Positions 18,832 through 25,500 of a stretch of DNA of 28,536 nt are shown piece by piece. The stretch's first letter is position 1. Every line of letters starts with the position of its first letter. The stretch comes from Actinomycetota bacterium (lineage in GTDB: Bacteria > Actinomycetota > Actinomycetes > Nanopelagicales > Nanopelagicaceae). The DNA lies in the NCBI GenBank assembly GCA_009702845.1, contig WLHG01000002.1, positions 1 to 28,536 on the forward strand. Direction: 5' to 3'. The notes under the pieces were generated by a model. That model ran no database searches. It saw nothing but the letters and a program-made list of their open reading frames with translations, and was not told where the DNA came from. The translations under genes and the position numbers were made by a program.

Positions 18832-19358
18832 TAGTTGTCCTCAATCAAAACTTCATCAAGACCATCAATCTCACTCAAATGCACCTTTACCGATTGAGTA
18901 ATCGATGTTGGTAGGTTCTTGCCAACAAAATCGGCTCTGATAGGAAGTTCGCGATGGCCTCTATCTACAAGTGTTGCCAACTGCACAGTATGGGGGCGGC
19001 CAATTTCGCCTAGTGCATCTAATGCTGCGCGAATAGTGCGGCCTGAAAACAAAACATCGTCTATCAAGACTATTTCTCGTCCATCGACTCCCCCATGTGG
19101 AATCGAAGTAGGCATGATCGGGCGTGGAGGGCGCATTCTCAGATCATCTCGGTGCATGGTTATATCGAGAGTTCCGACAGGAATCACGTGGCCAGCAATC
19201 TCACTCATGCTTGTGGCAATTCGTCGAGCTAAATGAGCACCACGCGTCGGAATGCCCAGCAAAGTGATCTGATGTGTCGAAGTATTTGCCTCTAATATTT
19301 CATGGGAAATGCGAATCAATGCACGCGTAATATCCGGTGCGGACAGGGCAACACTCAT
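18831..19358 (-). CDS. pyrR: PyrR, pyr operon RNA-binding regulator / uracil phosphoribosyltransferase
   Basis: Binds a stem-loop in pyr mRNA in response to UMP/UTP versus guanine nucleotides; homologues also have uracil phosphoribosyltransferase activity. The phosphoribosyltransferase PRPP loop is [34 protein letters not shown] and the arginine-rich [11 protein letters not shown], a likely RNA-contacting segment, are also present. I chose ATG 19356-19358 (175 aa) because AAGGAG sits 6 nt upstream. The in-frame ATG at 19374-19376 would add six residues, but it lies inside the predicted PyrR-binding hairpin and includes the Shine-Dalgarno as coding sequence. It is the first gene of the pyrimidine operon. 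Confidence 0.97.
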   Translation of the reverse strand: MSVALSAPDITRALIRISHEILEANTSTHQITLLGIPTRGAHLARRIATSMSEIAGHVIPVGTLDITMHRDDLRMRPPRPIMPTSIPHGGVDGREIVLIDDVLFSGRTIRAALDALGEIGRPHTVQLATLVDRGHRELPIRADFVGKNLPTSITQSVKVHLSEIDGLDEVLIEDN

Positions 19359-19364
19359 GTAAAT

Positions 19365-19398
19365 CTCCTTCCCCATCTCTCAGGATGGGTCGTTAAAG
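19365..19398 (-). promoter_or_regulatory. PyrR-binding RNA element overlapping the pyrR ribosome-binding site
   Basis: The minus strand has CTTTAAC (19392-19398), then hairpin CCCATC/GATGGG (19384-19389 with 19372-19377) around loop CTGAGA, then GAAGGAG (19365-19371). From memory the PyrR binding-loop consensus is close to CUUUAA...ARUCCNGNGAGGYU...GAAGG. This site matches AUCCUGAGAGAU and both flanks, with one mismatch (A for the second G of GAGG). The conserved 3' flank is also the pyrR Shine-Dalgarno, so bound PyrR should block translation, as reported for Mycobacterium smegmatis. No U-run follows, so attenuation by termination is unlikely. Confidence 0.78.
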
Positions 19399-19410
19399 GA
19401 TGCGTGGGCG

Positions 19411-19440
19411 ACTATACCACCGCGCTCCTTCATCTGTGGA
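19411..19440 (-). promoter_or_regulatory. Predicted promoter of the pyr operon
   Basis: On the minus strand, -10 TATAGT (19411-19416) lies 18 nt downstream of -35-like TCCACA (19435-19440, four of six to TTGACA). Transcription would start near 19404, leaving a leader of about 45 nt that contains the whole PyrR element. The -35 is embedded in a DnaA-box sequence. Confidence 0.55.
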
Positions 19441-19443
19441 TAA
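19435..19443 (-). promoter_or_regulatory. Perfect DnaA-box-like sequence
   Basis: Minus-strand TTATCCACA is a 9/9 match to the classical DnaA box and covers the putative -35 of pyrR. It is a single site with no cluster, so it is not an origin. About 0.2 such perfect matches are expected by chance in a window of this size, so function is only a possibility. Confidence 0.35.
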
Positions 19444-19470
19444 GACGCGGTGAGGCTAGATCAATAGACC

Positions 19471-19476
19471 TACTCT
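19471..19476 (+). promoter_or_regulatory. Candidate -10 element for leaderless bldD transcript
   Basis: TACTCT ends 7 nt before the bldD ATG, and no Shine-Dalgarno is present in the preceding 20 nt. This is the TANNNT-ATG arrangement of leaderless actinobacterial mRNAs. The -35 region is poor (CGGTGA at 17 nt), which would be consistent with activation or autoregulation. Confidence 0.4.
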
Positions 19477-19483
19477 TCCACTT

Positions 19484-19969
19484 ATGACAACACATGAAGA
19501 AATCTGCACCCGCCTTCGCACTATCCGCATCTCAAAGGGCCTATCCCTCGCCGATGTTGAGATCACGAGCAAGCGCAGCATTCGCGCCGTTGTGCTCGGC
19601 TCTTATGAGCGTGGCGACCGAGCTTTATCGGTAAAGAAAGCGATCGAGATCGCAGCCTTCTATGGCGTGCCCCTCACATATTTGTTAGAACAGCCAAAGA
19701 CTGCCGAAGGAGTGATTCGCCCACCCGTTATCGATCTTCGACAAATTCGAAAGATATTGGCCGATACCCAAGAGAAGCTTTCAATAACTCCCGAGCTAGG
19801 CAGCATATTCACCTTTATTAGTGGAATAGTCGCCCTCCGAAATGACTGGAACGGTGAAGTTCTATCAATGCGCAGCAGCGATATATCGTTATTAGCTATG
19901 ACTCTAGGAAGAAACTCTGATGAGATATCGAAAATTCTTAATGAACGGCGATTACTGCTATCTGCTTAA
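19484..19969 (+). CDS. bldD: BldD-family c-di-GMP-responsive transcriptional regulator
   Basis: DNA-binding regulator of the Streptomyces BldD type, 161 aa. The N-terminal helix-turn-helix (about 7-70) contains LRTIRISKGLSLADVE and the family hallmark AVVLGSYERGDRALSVKKAIEIAAFYGVPLTYLL. The C-terminal domain keeps the c-di-GMP signature RxD-x8-RxxD as R119-N-D121, then R130-S-S-D133, within RNDWNGEVLSMRSSD. This predicts ligand-driven dimerisation as in Streptomyces. It is divergent from pyrR and convergent with nusB, whose stop it overlaps by 4 nt; this pyrR-bldD-nusB order matches Streptomyces. In a small-genome, non-sporulating organism the regulon must differ from the sporulation genes known there. 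Confidence 0.93.
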   Translation: MTTHEEICTRLRTIRISKGLSLADVEITSKRSIRAVVLGSYERGDRALSVKKAIEIAAFYGVPLTYLLEQPKTAEGVIRPPVIDLRQIRKILADTQEKLSITPELGSIFTFISGIVALRNDWNGEVLSMRSSDISLLAMTLGRNSDEISKILNERRLLLSA

Positions 19970-20388
19970 ATAGCTAAACTATCTTTAATCGAGGAGATAC
20001 GTCCTAAAACCCCGTGAATAAAACCGGCAGAGCTATCTGTCGATAGCTCTTTAGCTAAAGTCAACGCCTCATCAATTGCCACTCCATCAGGAATGGTCGT
20101 CGACCACAAGATCTCATAAATTCCAATCCGCAGAATATTTCTATCAACTGCCGGCAATCGATCCATATCCCAACCCTGGGCATATGTCGTGATCAGTTCA
20201 TCAATCTTCCGGAAATTCTCGCCGACTCCGATAACGAGTTCGCGCGTGTACTCGCGAATCGGCCTTGCATCAGGACTTTCTTCAATCACATCGCGGAGAT
20301 TAAGCGTTTCGACGGCGTTTGTTCCTCGAATATCTGCCTCGTAGAGTAAATCTAACGCCGCTTTCCGTGCCTTACTGCGAGCCGACAC
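19966..20388 (-). CDS. nusB: Transcription antitermination factor NusB
   Basis: All-helical RNA-binding protein that, with NusE (S10), binds boxA and supports rRNA antitermination. The 140-aa length is typical. It opens with SARSKARKAALDLLYEAD. The C-terminal half has DRNILRIGIYEILW and VAIDEALTLAKELS...FIHGVLGRI, the conserved core. The start is GTG 20386-20388, sharing one base with the efp TAG stop (TAGTG), so the two translation-linked genes are coupled. Its TAA overlaps the bldD TAA on the other strand, leaving no room for a terminator between them. Confidence 0.96.
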   Translation of the reverse strand: MSARSKARKAALDLLYEADIRGTNAVETLNLRDVIEESPDARPIREYTRELVIGVGENFRKIDELITTYAQGWDMDRLPAVDRNILRIGIYEILWSTTIPDGVAIDEALTLAKELSTDSSAGFIHGVLGRISSIKDSLAI

Positions 20389-20948
20389 TAGTTAGCGCGG
20401 CCCTGGTATGAGCCATCACGTGTATCAACCATGACGATCTCATCCTGTTTAATAAATAGCGGCACCTGAATCTCAAGACCAGTTTCAACGGTAGCTGGCT
20501 TAGTTCCACCTGATGATCGATCTCCCTGAATTCCAGGCTCTGTGTAAGTAATCTTCAATGGAACTGCTGCGGCAAGTTCAATGTACAAGGGATTACCATC
20601 ATGGACGGCTACAACGGCATCAGTATTTTCAAGCATATAGTCGGACATGCCACCTACGGTTGCCATAGAAATCGTCATTTGGTCAAAAGTCTTGGCATCC
20701 ATGAAAACGAAGTCTTCGCCCTCTTTATAGAGAAACTGCATGTCGCGCTTTTCGAGAATCTCGATATCAATCTTTACGCCCGAGTTAAATGTACGGTCGA
20801 TAACTTTTCCGGTAAGAACTGATTTCAATTTTGTGCGAACAAAAGCCGGTCCCTTGCCTGGTTTTACATGTTGAAACTCAATTACGTTCCACAGTTGGCC
20901 TTCAATATCTAAAGTAATTCCATTTTTCAGATCAGCTGTTGTTGCCAC
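20388..20948 (-). CDS. efp: Elongation factor P
   Basis: Relieves ribosome stalling at polyproline stretches. The 186-aa protein has three beta-barrel domains in the usual order. The tip loop reads PGKGP (30-34) with K32 at the functional position. This matches the actinobacterial PGKGP subfamily, reported to act without lysine modification, and no lysyl-modification gene is seen nearby. [23 protein letters not shown] is the standard C-terminal signature. The start is GTG 20946-20948, supported by GGAG 7 nt upstream. Confidence 0.97.
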   Translation of the reverse strand: MATTADLKNGITLDIEGQLWNVIEFQHVKPGKGPAFVRTKLKSVLTGKVIDRTFNSGVKIDIEILEKRDMQFLYKEGEDFVFMDAKTFDQMTISMATVGGMSDYMLENTDAVVAVHDGNPLYIELAAAVPLKITYTEPGIQGDRSSGGTKPATVETGLEIQVPLFIKQDEIVMVDTRDGSYQGRAN

Positions 20949-20967
20949 GGTAAAGCTCCACTCGTTT

Positions 20968-20998
20968 AAAATAGTTCGGCTACCCGTTGTGATAGCAA
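20968..20998 (-). promoter_or_regulatory. Possible efp promoter in the aroQ-efp gap
   Basis: The 90-nt gap 20949-21038 has minus-strand TATTTT (20968-20973) 19 nt below TTGCTA (20993-20998), followed by the efp Shine-Dalgarno. Spacing is longer than ideal. The rest of the gap shows only a TGAGCG direct repeat next to the aroQ stop and no stable terminator hairpin. Confidence 0.3.
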
Positions 20999-21038
20999 GA
21001 GGATAAGGATACCCGCTCAGGGCTAGTGCTCTGTTCGC

Positions 21039-21470
21039 TCAGCCGATCAGGTTTTTAAGCGCAATTATCGCCAATACATATGAATTAGGACCGAAACCAG
21101 CCACTGTTCCAGTGGCCACTCCTGATATTACTGACGTGTGACGAAACTCTTCTCGTGACATTGGGTTAGAGAGATGCACCTCGATCAGTGGAGTGGTGAG
21201 CATTGCTGCAGCATCCCTGATGGCATATGAGTAATGCGTAAAGGCGGCAGGATTAATGATCACTGGGAATTTCTTGTCGGCCGCTTCATGTAACCAACCA
21301 ATAATCGTCGCCTCATCATCGCTCTGGCGGACATCTGCCTCTAAACCGTGCTTTAGTGCTGCGCCTTCGATAAGGCTCTTTAGCTCACCATAAGTAAGAT
21401 CGCCATAAATTGATGAGTCACGAATATCCAAACGCGCTAAATTTGGACCATTGATTACAAGAATCTTCAT
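21039..21470 (-). CDS. aroQ: 3-dehydroquinate dehydratase, type II
   Basis: Converts 3-dehydroquinate to 3-dehydroshikimate; a small dodecameric flavodoxin-like enzyme. The 143-aa length fits. Active-site motifs are INGPNLARLDIR (6-17), catalytic Y22, INPAAFTHYS with H79, and EVHLSN with H99 then REEFRHTS. The motif usually written QSNHEG is QSDDEA here, similar to the mycobacterial QSDSEA. The ATG overlaps the aroB stop by 4 nt. It is the last aro gene before the efp gap. Confidence 0.97.
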   Translation of the reverse strand: MKILVINGPNLARLDIRDSSIYGDLTYGELKSLIEGAALKHGLEADVRQSDDEATIIGWLHEAADKKFPVIINPAAFTHYSYAIRDAAAMLTTPLIEVHLSNPMSREEFRHTSVISGVATGTVAGFGPNSYVLAIIALKNLIG

Positions 21471-22522
21471 GTGCTAATTCTCTCATATGCACTAACGAGT
21501 TCACTCTCTAAAACACCTTCGATTCGAAGCGTCGCACCTATTGCAGAGATTGCCACAAAGCGCAGGGAATTACCGCGTGACTTTTTATCCAAAGCCAATA
21601 GTGGCATCAACTCTGACCAGGCGGCTCGAGGGTATGAAACAGGTAAATTTAAGGACCGCAAAAGCTCGCGGTGCTTTTCTACTACCTGCATCGCAAGATG
21701 CCCTTTGATGTGGGATAACTCTGCTGCAAAAACCAAACCAATTGCAACTGCCTCCCCATGACGCAGGCCGTACTTGCTATGAATCTCAATTGCATGGCCT
21801 AATGTATGACCATAATTCAATACCTCACGAGCAAAACCCTCTTTAAAATCGCTCGAAACTACCGCGGCTTTCACATTCACTGCCGCCTCTATCAAAGCTA
21901 TAACTCTCGCGTGATCTTTGCGCAACGCCGAGAGAGATTGATTGGATAAAAGTGTAATGATTTCATTCTCGGCAATAAAACCGCATTTGATAACTTCGGC
22001 CATCCCAGCAGAAAAATCCCTATCCGAAAGCGTGCTTAACCATTTCACATCAACAAGGACTGCAACTGGAGAATGAAAAGCACCGATTAGATTCTTTCCA
22101 TAATCACTATTTATACCGGTTTTACCACCGACTGCTGCATCAACCATACCGGCAACACTTGTTGGCACCGCAATCCAATCAACACCACGAAGCCATGAAG
22201 CCGCGGCAAATCCCGCTACATCCGTAATCGCGCCACCACCCACTCCGACAATTAAATCTGAGCGTGTAAATCCAGCTGCCCCTAACCAGTTCCATAATTT
22301 GGATATAGTCGTAAAGCTCTTAGCTAATTCACCATCAGGAAGAGTAAAGTAGAAAATCTCAGCTTCAATACTGTCCCCAATGCGTACGCTCTCTGACATC
22401 TGTTCACTATGAATAACGGCGATACGGGTTCTATTCTTAGCTAAGGAGATGAGTTGTGATTTCCAATCACAATCGATGAGGACTTCATACTCTCTTTCTG
22501 CATTAACGGAGATTTTTTTCAT
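21467..22522 (-). CDS. aroB: 3-dehydroquinate synthase
   Basis: NAD- and Zn-dependent cyclisation of DAHP to 3-dehydroquinate, second step of the shikimate pathway. The 351-aa protein has the NAD-binding GVGGGAITDVAGFAAA, the PTSVAGMVDAAVGGKTGIN loop, AEVIKCGFI, and the zinc-ligand motifs LNYGHTLGHAIE and RHGEAVAIG. No first-step DAHP synthase gene lies in the window. It overlaps aroK by 4 nt upstream and aroQ by 4 nt downstream. Confidence 0.97.
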   Translation of the reverse strand: MKKISVNAEREYEVLIDCDWKSQLISLAKNRTRIAVIHSEQMSESVRIGDSIEAEIFYFTLPDGELAKSFTTISKLWNWLGAAGFTRSDLIVGVGGGAITDVAGFAAASWLRGVDWIAVPTSVAGMVDAAVGGKTGINSDYGKNLIGAFHSPVAVLVDVKWLSTLSDRDFSAGMAEVIKCGFIAENEIITLLSNQSLSALRKDHARVIALIEAAVNVKAAVVSSDFKEGFAREVLNYGHTLGHAIEIHSKYGLRHGEAVAIGLVFAAELSHIKGHLAMQVVEKHRELLRSLNLPVSYPRAAWSELMPLLALDKKSRGNSLRFVAISAIGATLRIEGVLESELVSAYERIST

Positions 22523-23025
22523 ATATTTAACCCTGATCTAATCTCCGTAACAATGTCATTGAGCTTCACGAAATCAACTTTAACCGTAATTGTTGCAAGC
22601 TTCTCATAAATCGGCCGCCTAGCATCGTATAACGCCTGCCATTGCGCACGCGGATTTCCTAACAATAAAGGCCGATCTCGGTTAAAACCCACCCGAGGAG
22701 CTGCGATAGAAAGGGAGACATCGAGAAAGACAATTGGAGCACCAGACTCTAAGAGTAAGCGTTGAGCTCGATCGGCGATTGGGGCACCACCTCCAAGAGA
22801 GAGGATGCAATTCCTATCCAGTAGGCAGGTTTTGAGCGTTTCAAATTCAAGATCTCTGAAAACCTCTTCTCCCTCATCTACAAAAATATCTGAAATCTTC
22901 TTGCCAGCGTTTTTCTCGATAACAAAATCCGAATCCAAAAAACCGACTCCGATTGTTTTTGCTAGGGCTTTAGCAACCGTCGATTTGCCGGCCCCGGGTG
23001 GACCAATTAAGACTGCCTGTGGCAT
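22519..23025 (-). CDS. aroK: Shikimate kinase
   Basis: Phosphorylates shikimate at the 3-hydroxyl. The 168-aa NMP-kinase fold shows Walker A GPPGAGKST (8-16), DSD (31-33) with shikimate-binding D33, R57 in FRDLE, and GGG (78-80). The lid residue R118 is in NRDRPLL, and the adenine-loop motif is RRPIYEKLA. The ATG is 10 nt after the aroC stop. Overlap of its stop with the aroB ATG suggests coupled translation. Confidence 0.96.
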   Translation of the reverse strand: MPQAVLIGPPGAGKSTVAKALAKTIGVGFLDSDFVIEKNAGKKISDIFVDEGEEVFRDLEFETLKTCLLDRNCILSLGGGAPIADRAQRLLLESGAPIVFLDVSLSIAAPRVGFNRDRPLLLGNPRAQWQALYDARRPIYEKLATITVKVDFVKLNDIVTEIRSGLNI

Positions 23026-23035
23026 CTCTTATGAC

Positions 23036-24217
23036 CTACTTAAAATTTAGATTGCTTATGTAGCTCTGGAAATTTCTGCGTGTTTCTCCCACACTGTCAC
23101 CACCAAATTTTTCTAGAACAGCCTGGGCGAGTACTAGAGCAACCATCGCCTCTGCGACAACGCCCGCCGCTGGTACTGCACAGACATCTGAGCGTTGATT
23201 AATCGCTTTAGCTGCTAATCCTGTAGCCACATCGATCGTATCTAAGGCCTTTGGAACAGTTGAAATTGGCTTCATCGCTGCACGTACTCGCAGAATTTCA
23301 CCATTGGACATTCCGCCCTCAGTGCCTCCGGCACGGTCGGTTCGGCGAATAATCTTTCCCTCACGTGATTTTTCAATCTCATCGTGGGCAACGCTGCCGC
23401 GACGCGTTGCAGTTTCAAAGCCATCACCAACTTCGACGCCCTTAATCGCTTGAATACCCATGAGCGCCCCCGCTAATTGCGCATCTAAACGTCGATCCCA
23501 ATGAACATGTGAGCCAAGTCCCGGCGGCATATTGAAGGCGAGCACCTCTACTACACCACCCAACGTATCTCCATCAGAGTGAGCGCTAGCAATCTCTTTA
23601 AGCATTAACTCACTCGTAGAAGCATCTGCACATCGAACGGGATCGTCATCAATTCTCTGCATATCTCCTGCTTGCGGCAGAGCAGTTCCTGTCGGAACTC
23701 GAACACTACCGATTGATAAAACATGACTTAAAATCGTAATCCCAACACTCTGCTCTAGAAAATTACGAGCTACCGCACCCAGTGCTACTCGTGAAGCGGT
23801 CTCGCGAGCACTTGCCCGCTCAAGAATTGGACGTGCATCATCAAGGTCATATTTTTGCATCCCAACTAAATCTGCATGACCAGGACGCGGGCGTGTTAAT
23901 GCTGCGTTGCGAGCCAATGTTTCGATCTCTTCTAAGGGAACAGGATCTGCCGACATGATCTTTTCCCACTTTGGCCACTCCGAATTTGCGATCTGAACGG
24001 AGATTGGACCTCCCTGTGTCAAACCCAATCGAACTCCCCCAAGAATTGTGACCTTGTCAGCTTCAAAACTCTGACGTGCTCCGCGACCGACTCCTAAACG
24101 CCGGCGAGCTAGATGAAAATCTATATCTGCAGTTGTTATCTCGACCGAGGCGGGAATGCCCTCGACAATTGCACTAAGGGCTTGACCATGAGACTCACCA
24201 GCTGTTAACCAACGCAT
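23036..24217 (-). CDS. aroC: Chorismate synthase
   Basis: Converts EPSP to chorismate using reduced FMN, the last shikimate step. The true start is ATG 24215-24217 ([11 protein letters not shown]), giving 393 aa, the usual length. The frame can be read 20 codons further upstream, but that sequence is the antecedent peptidase gene in another frame and lacks family similarity. Signature stretches are [68 protein letters not shown] and [17 protein letters not shown]. No clear Shine-Dalgarno precedes the ATG; it overlaps the peptidase gene by 23 nt. Confidence 0.96.
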   Translation of the reverse strand: MRWLTAGESHGQALSAIVEGIPASVEITTADIDFHLARRRLGVGRGARQSFEADKVTILGGVRLGLTQGGPISVQIANSEWPKWEKIMSADPVPLEEIETLARNAALTRPRPGHADLVGMQKYDLDDARPILERASARETASRVALGAVARNFLEQSVGITILSHVLSIGSVRVPTGTALPQAGDMQRIDDDPVRCADASTSELMLKEIASAHSDGDTLGGVVEVLAFNMPPGLGSHVHWDRRLDAQLAGALMGIQAIKGVEVGDGFETATRRGSVAHDEIEKSREGKIIRRTDRAGGTEGGMSNGEILRVRAAMKPISTVPKALDTIDVATGLAAKAINQRSDVCAVPAAGVVAEAMVALVLAQAVLEKFGGDSVGETRRNFQSYISNLNFK

Positions 24218-24644
24218 CTGCGTATTGTTGCAGAGATGGAGCTCTAGCCGCAGCCAAATAGAGCATGGTTCCGACAATAATTGCGAAAGCCAGCGGAATG
24301 CTGCGCGGAATACTTTGCCTAGCGCCCCAGATCACAATAATCTGCAGTACTGCCGCGAGATACATGCACAAGAACAGGAGCGCTATATCTGCACTGCTTG
24401 TGAGATTAAGAGCAAGCGATATTGTAAGTATAAGTTTTGCATCGCCGATTCCCATTTTCAGTATCACCACAGCAAATAAAGTTGACGCCACGCATAACAT
24501 TAAACTCTGCATCGAAGCTATTCCAGAGATTATTCGCATTGCCGCTACCCAGTAGAGAATAAAGGCGAGATAGATATTTGGAATTCGTCGGTATTGCCAA
24601 TCGGCGAGAAGGATTGGAACTGCGAATAGAAAGACGGCAGCCAT
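24195..24644 (-). CDS. A24-family prepilin peptidase-like membrane protease
   Basis: Integral membrane aspartyl protease of the type IV prepilin peptidase family, short form lacking the cytosolic N-methyltransferase domain. The 149-aa protein consists mostly of membrane helices. Both catalytic aspartates are seen: D15 in [10 protein letters not shown], the usual position before the IPN motif, and D68 in GIGDAK. Homologues process the leader of Flp/Tad or type IV pilins or secretion pseudopilins; no substrate gene lies in this window. Its position between aroE and aroC is shared with mycobacteria (Rv2551c type), so the location does not indicate a pilus locus. No Shine-Dalgarno is evident before the ATG. 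Confidence 0.85.
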   Translation of the reverse strand: MAAVFLFAVPILLADWQYRRIPNIYLAFILYWVAAMRIISGIASMQSLMLCVASTLFAVVILKMGIGDAKLILTISLALNLTSSADIALLFLCMYLAAVLQIIVIWGARQSIPRSIPLAFAIIVGTMLYLAAARAPSLQQYADALVNSW

Positions 24645-24650
24645 AAGATG

Positions 24651-24656
24651 AGGCTA
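24651..24656 (-). promoter_or_regulatory. Candidate -10 for leaderless prepilin peptidase transcript
   Basis: Minus-strand TAGCCT ends 6 nt before the peptidase ATG in the 37-nt gap after aroE, with no Shine-Dalgarno. The arrangement equals that before bldD and mihF-gmk. No convincing -35 is present, so this remains weak. Confidence 0.28.
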
Positions 24657-24681
24657 ATTGACCAAAGTGAGACTTAAAATC

Positions 24682-25500
24682 CTATGTGGATACTTTTAAC
24701 GCCTTGAGCGCATGCTTGCGCATAAGTTCGGCCATACTTGTTCGATCAAATGAAACACCGGAGAAGATCCGAACCTGATCAATACCTTGATGAATCAAGA
24801 GATCTAAGCCATCGATTATCTGGCCGCCGTTGGCCTTCCATGCCGACAAAGCCGCAGTTGGCCAAGGATTATAAAGAACGTCGAAAAATACTGATGAGGG
24901 GTTCTTTGGAAAATAGGATGTAAGGCTGTCGCTAGCACCCTCTGGCGTCGTTGAGATAATTAGGTCAACCTGCTCAAAGAGGTTTGTCTCAGTCCAATCA
25001 ACGAAATCTAAATCAGAGATCTCTACCGAGTTTGAAATCCCCTCTACTCGAGAAAGCGAGCGATTCATGACGGTAATACGTGTAGCGATTCCATCACAGG
25101 CCGCTGCCGCCGCACGCGCAGTGGCGCCTGCACCGATAATGAGAACGTCACCACTTGCATCTATGCCGTGCGAAGCCAGAGCGTGGGTGATTCCCGAAAC
25201 ATCTGTCGTAGTCGCCTCCCAATCACTCTCGCTCCTGAATAAAGTATTTGCACTTCGAATTTTCTGCGAAAGCTCAGAAACATTATCGGTAAAGTTTAAA
25301 ACCTCTTCCTTAAGCGGCATCGTCAATGAAAAACCAGTCCAACTTTCATCGCACTCATTGAGAAACTTCTCGAGTTCTCCACTTTTTATCTCAATACGCG
25401 TGTATTCGCTTTCTAATCCGAGCTCTGAATATGCAATCGTATGGAGCAATGGGCTGAGAGAATGCGCAATCGGCGAGCCTAGAACAGCGGCTTTAATCAC
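24682..25500 (-). CDS. aroE: Shikimate dehydrogenase
   Basis: NADPH-dependent reduction of 3-dehydroshikimate to shikimate. The 272-aa protein has LGSPIAHSLSP (7-17), catalytic K64 in SLTMPLK, N85 in ANTLF, and D100 in TTDVSG. The NADP-binding turn is GAGATARA (usually GAGGTARA). DVLYNPWPTAAL and DGLDLLIHQGIDQ close the active site. The start is GTG 25498-25500, overlapping the mltG stop by 4 nt (GTGA). A 37-nt gap then separates it from the prepilin peptidase. Confidence 0.96.
   Translation of the reverse strand: MIKAAVLGSPIAHSLSPLLHTIAYSELGLESEYTRIEIKSGELEKFLNECDESWTGFSLTMPLKEEVLNFTDNVSELSQKIRSANTLFRSESDWEATTTDVSGITHALASHGIDASGDVLIIGAGATARAAAAACDGIATRITVMNRSLSRVEGISNSVEISDLDFVDWTETNLFEQVDLIISTTPEGASDSLTSYFPKNPSSVFFDVLYNPWPTAALSAWKANGGQIIDGLDLLIHQGIDQVRIFSGVSFDRTSMAELMRKHALKALKVST

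Noticed and set aside
19359..19376. Upstream ATG giving a PyrR six residues longer
   Set aside because: The AAGGAG Shine-Dalgarno lies between the two ATGs and fits only the second; the first ATG is inside the regulatory hairpin.
20949..21038. Possible terminator or small RNA in the aroQ-efp gap
   Set aside because: Only a short imperfect stem (CAGAGC/GCCCTG with a mismatch) and a TGAGCG repeat; no U-tract, so a promoter/leader region is more likely.
24218..24277. 20-residue N-terminal extension of chorismate synthase
   Set aside because: It overlaps the prepilin peptidase gene and lacks similarity; the family start [11 protein letters not shown] is at 24215-24217.
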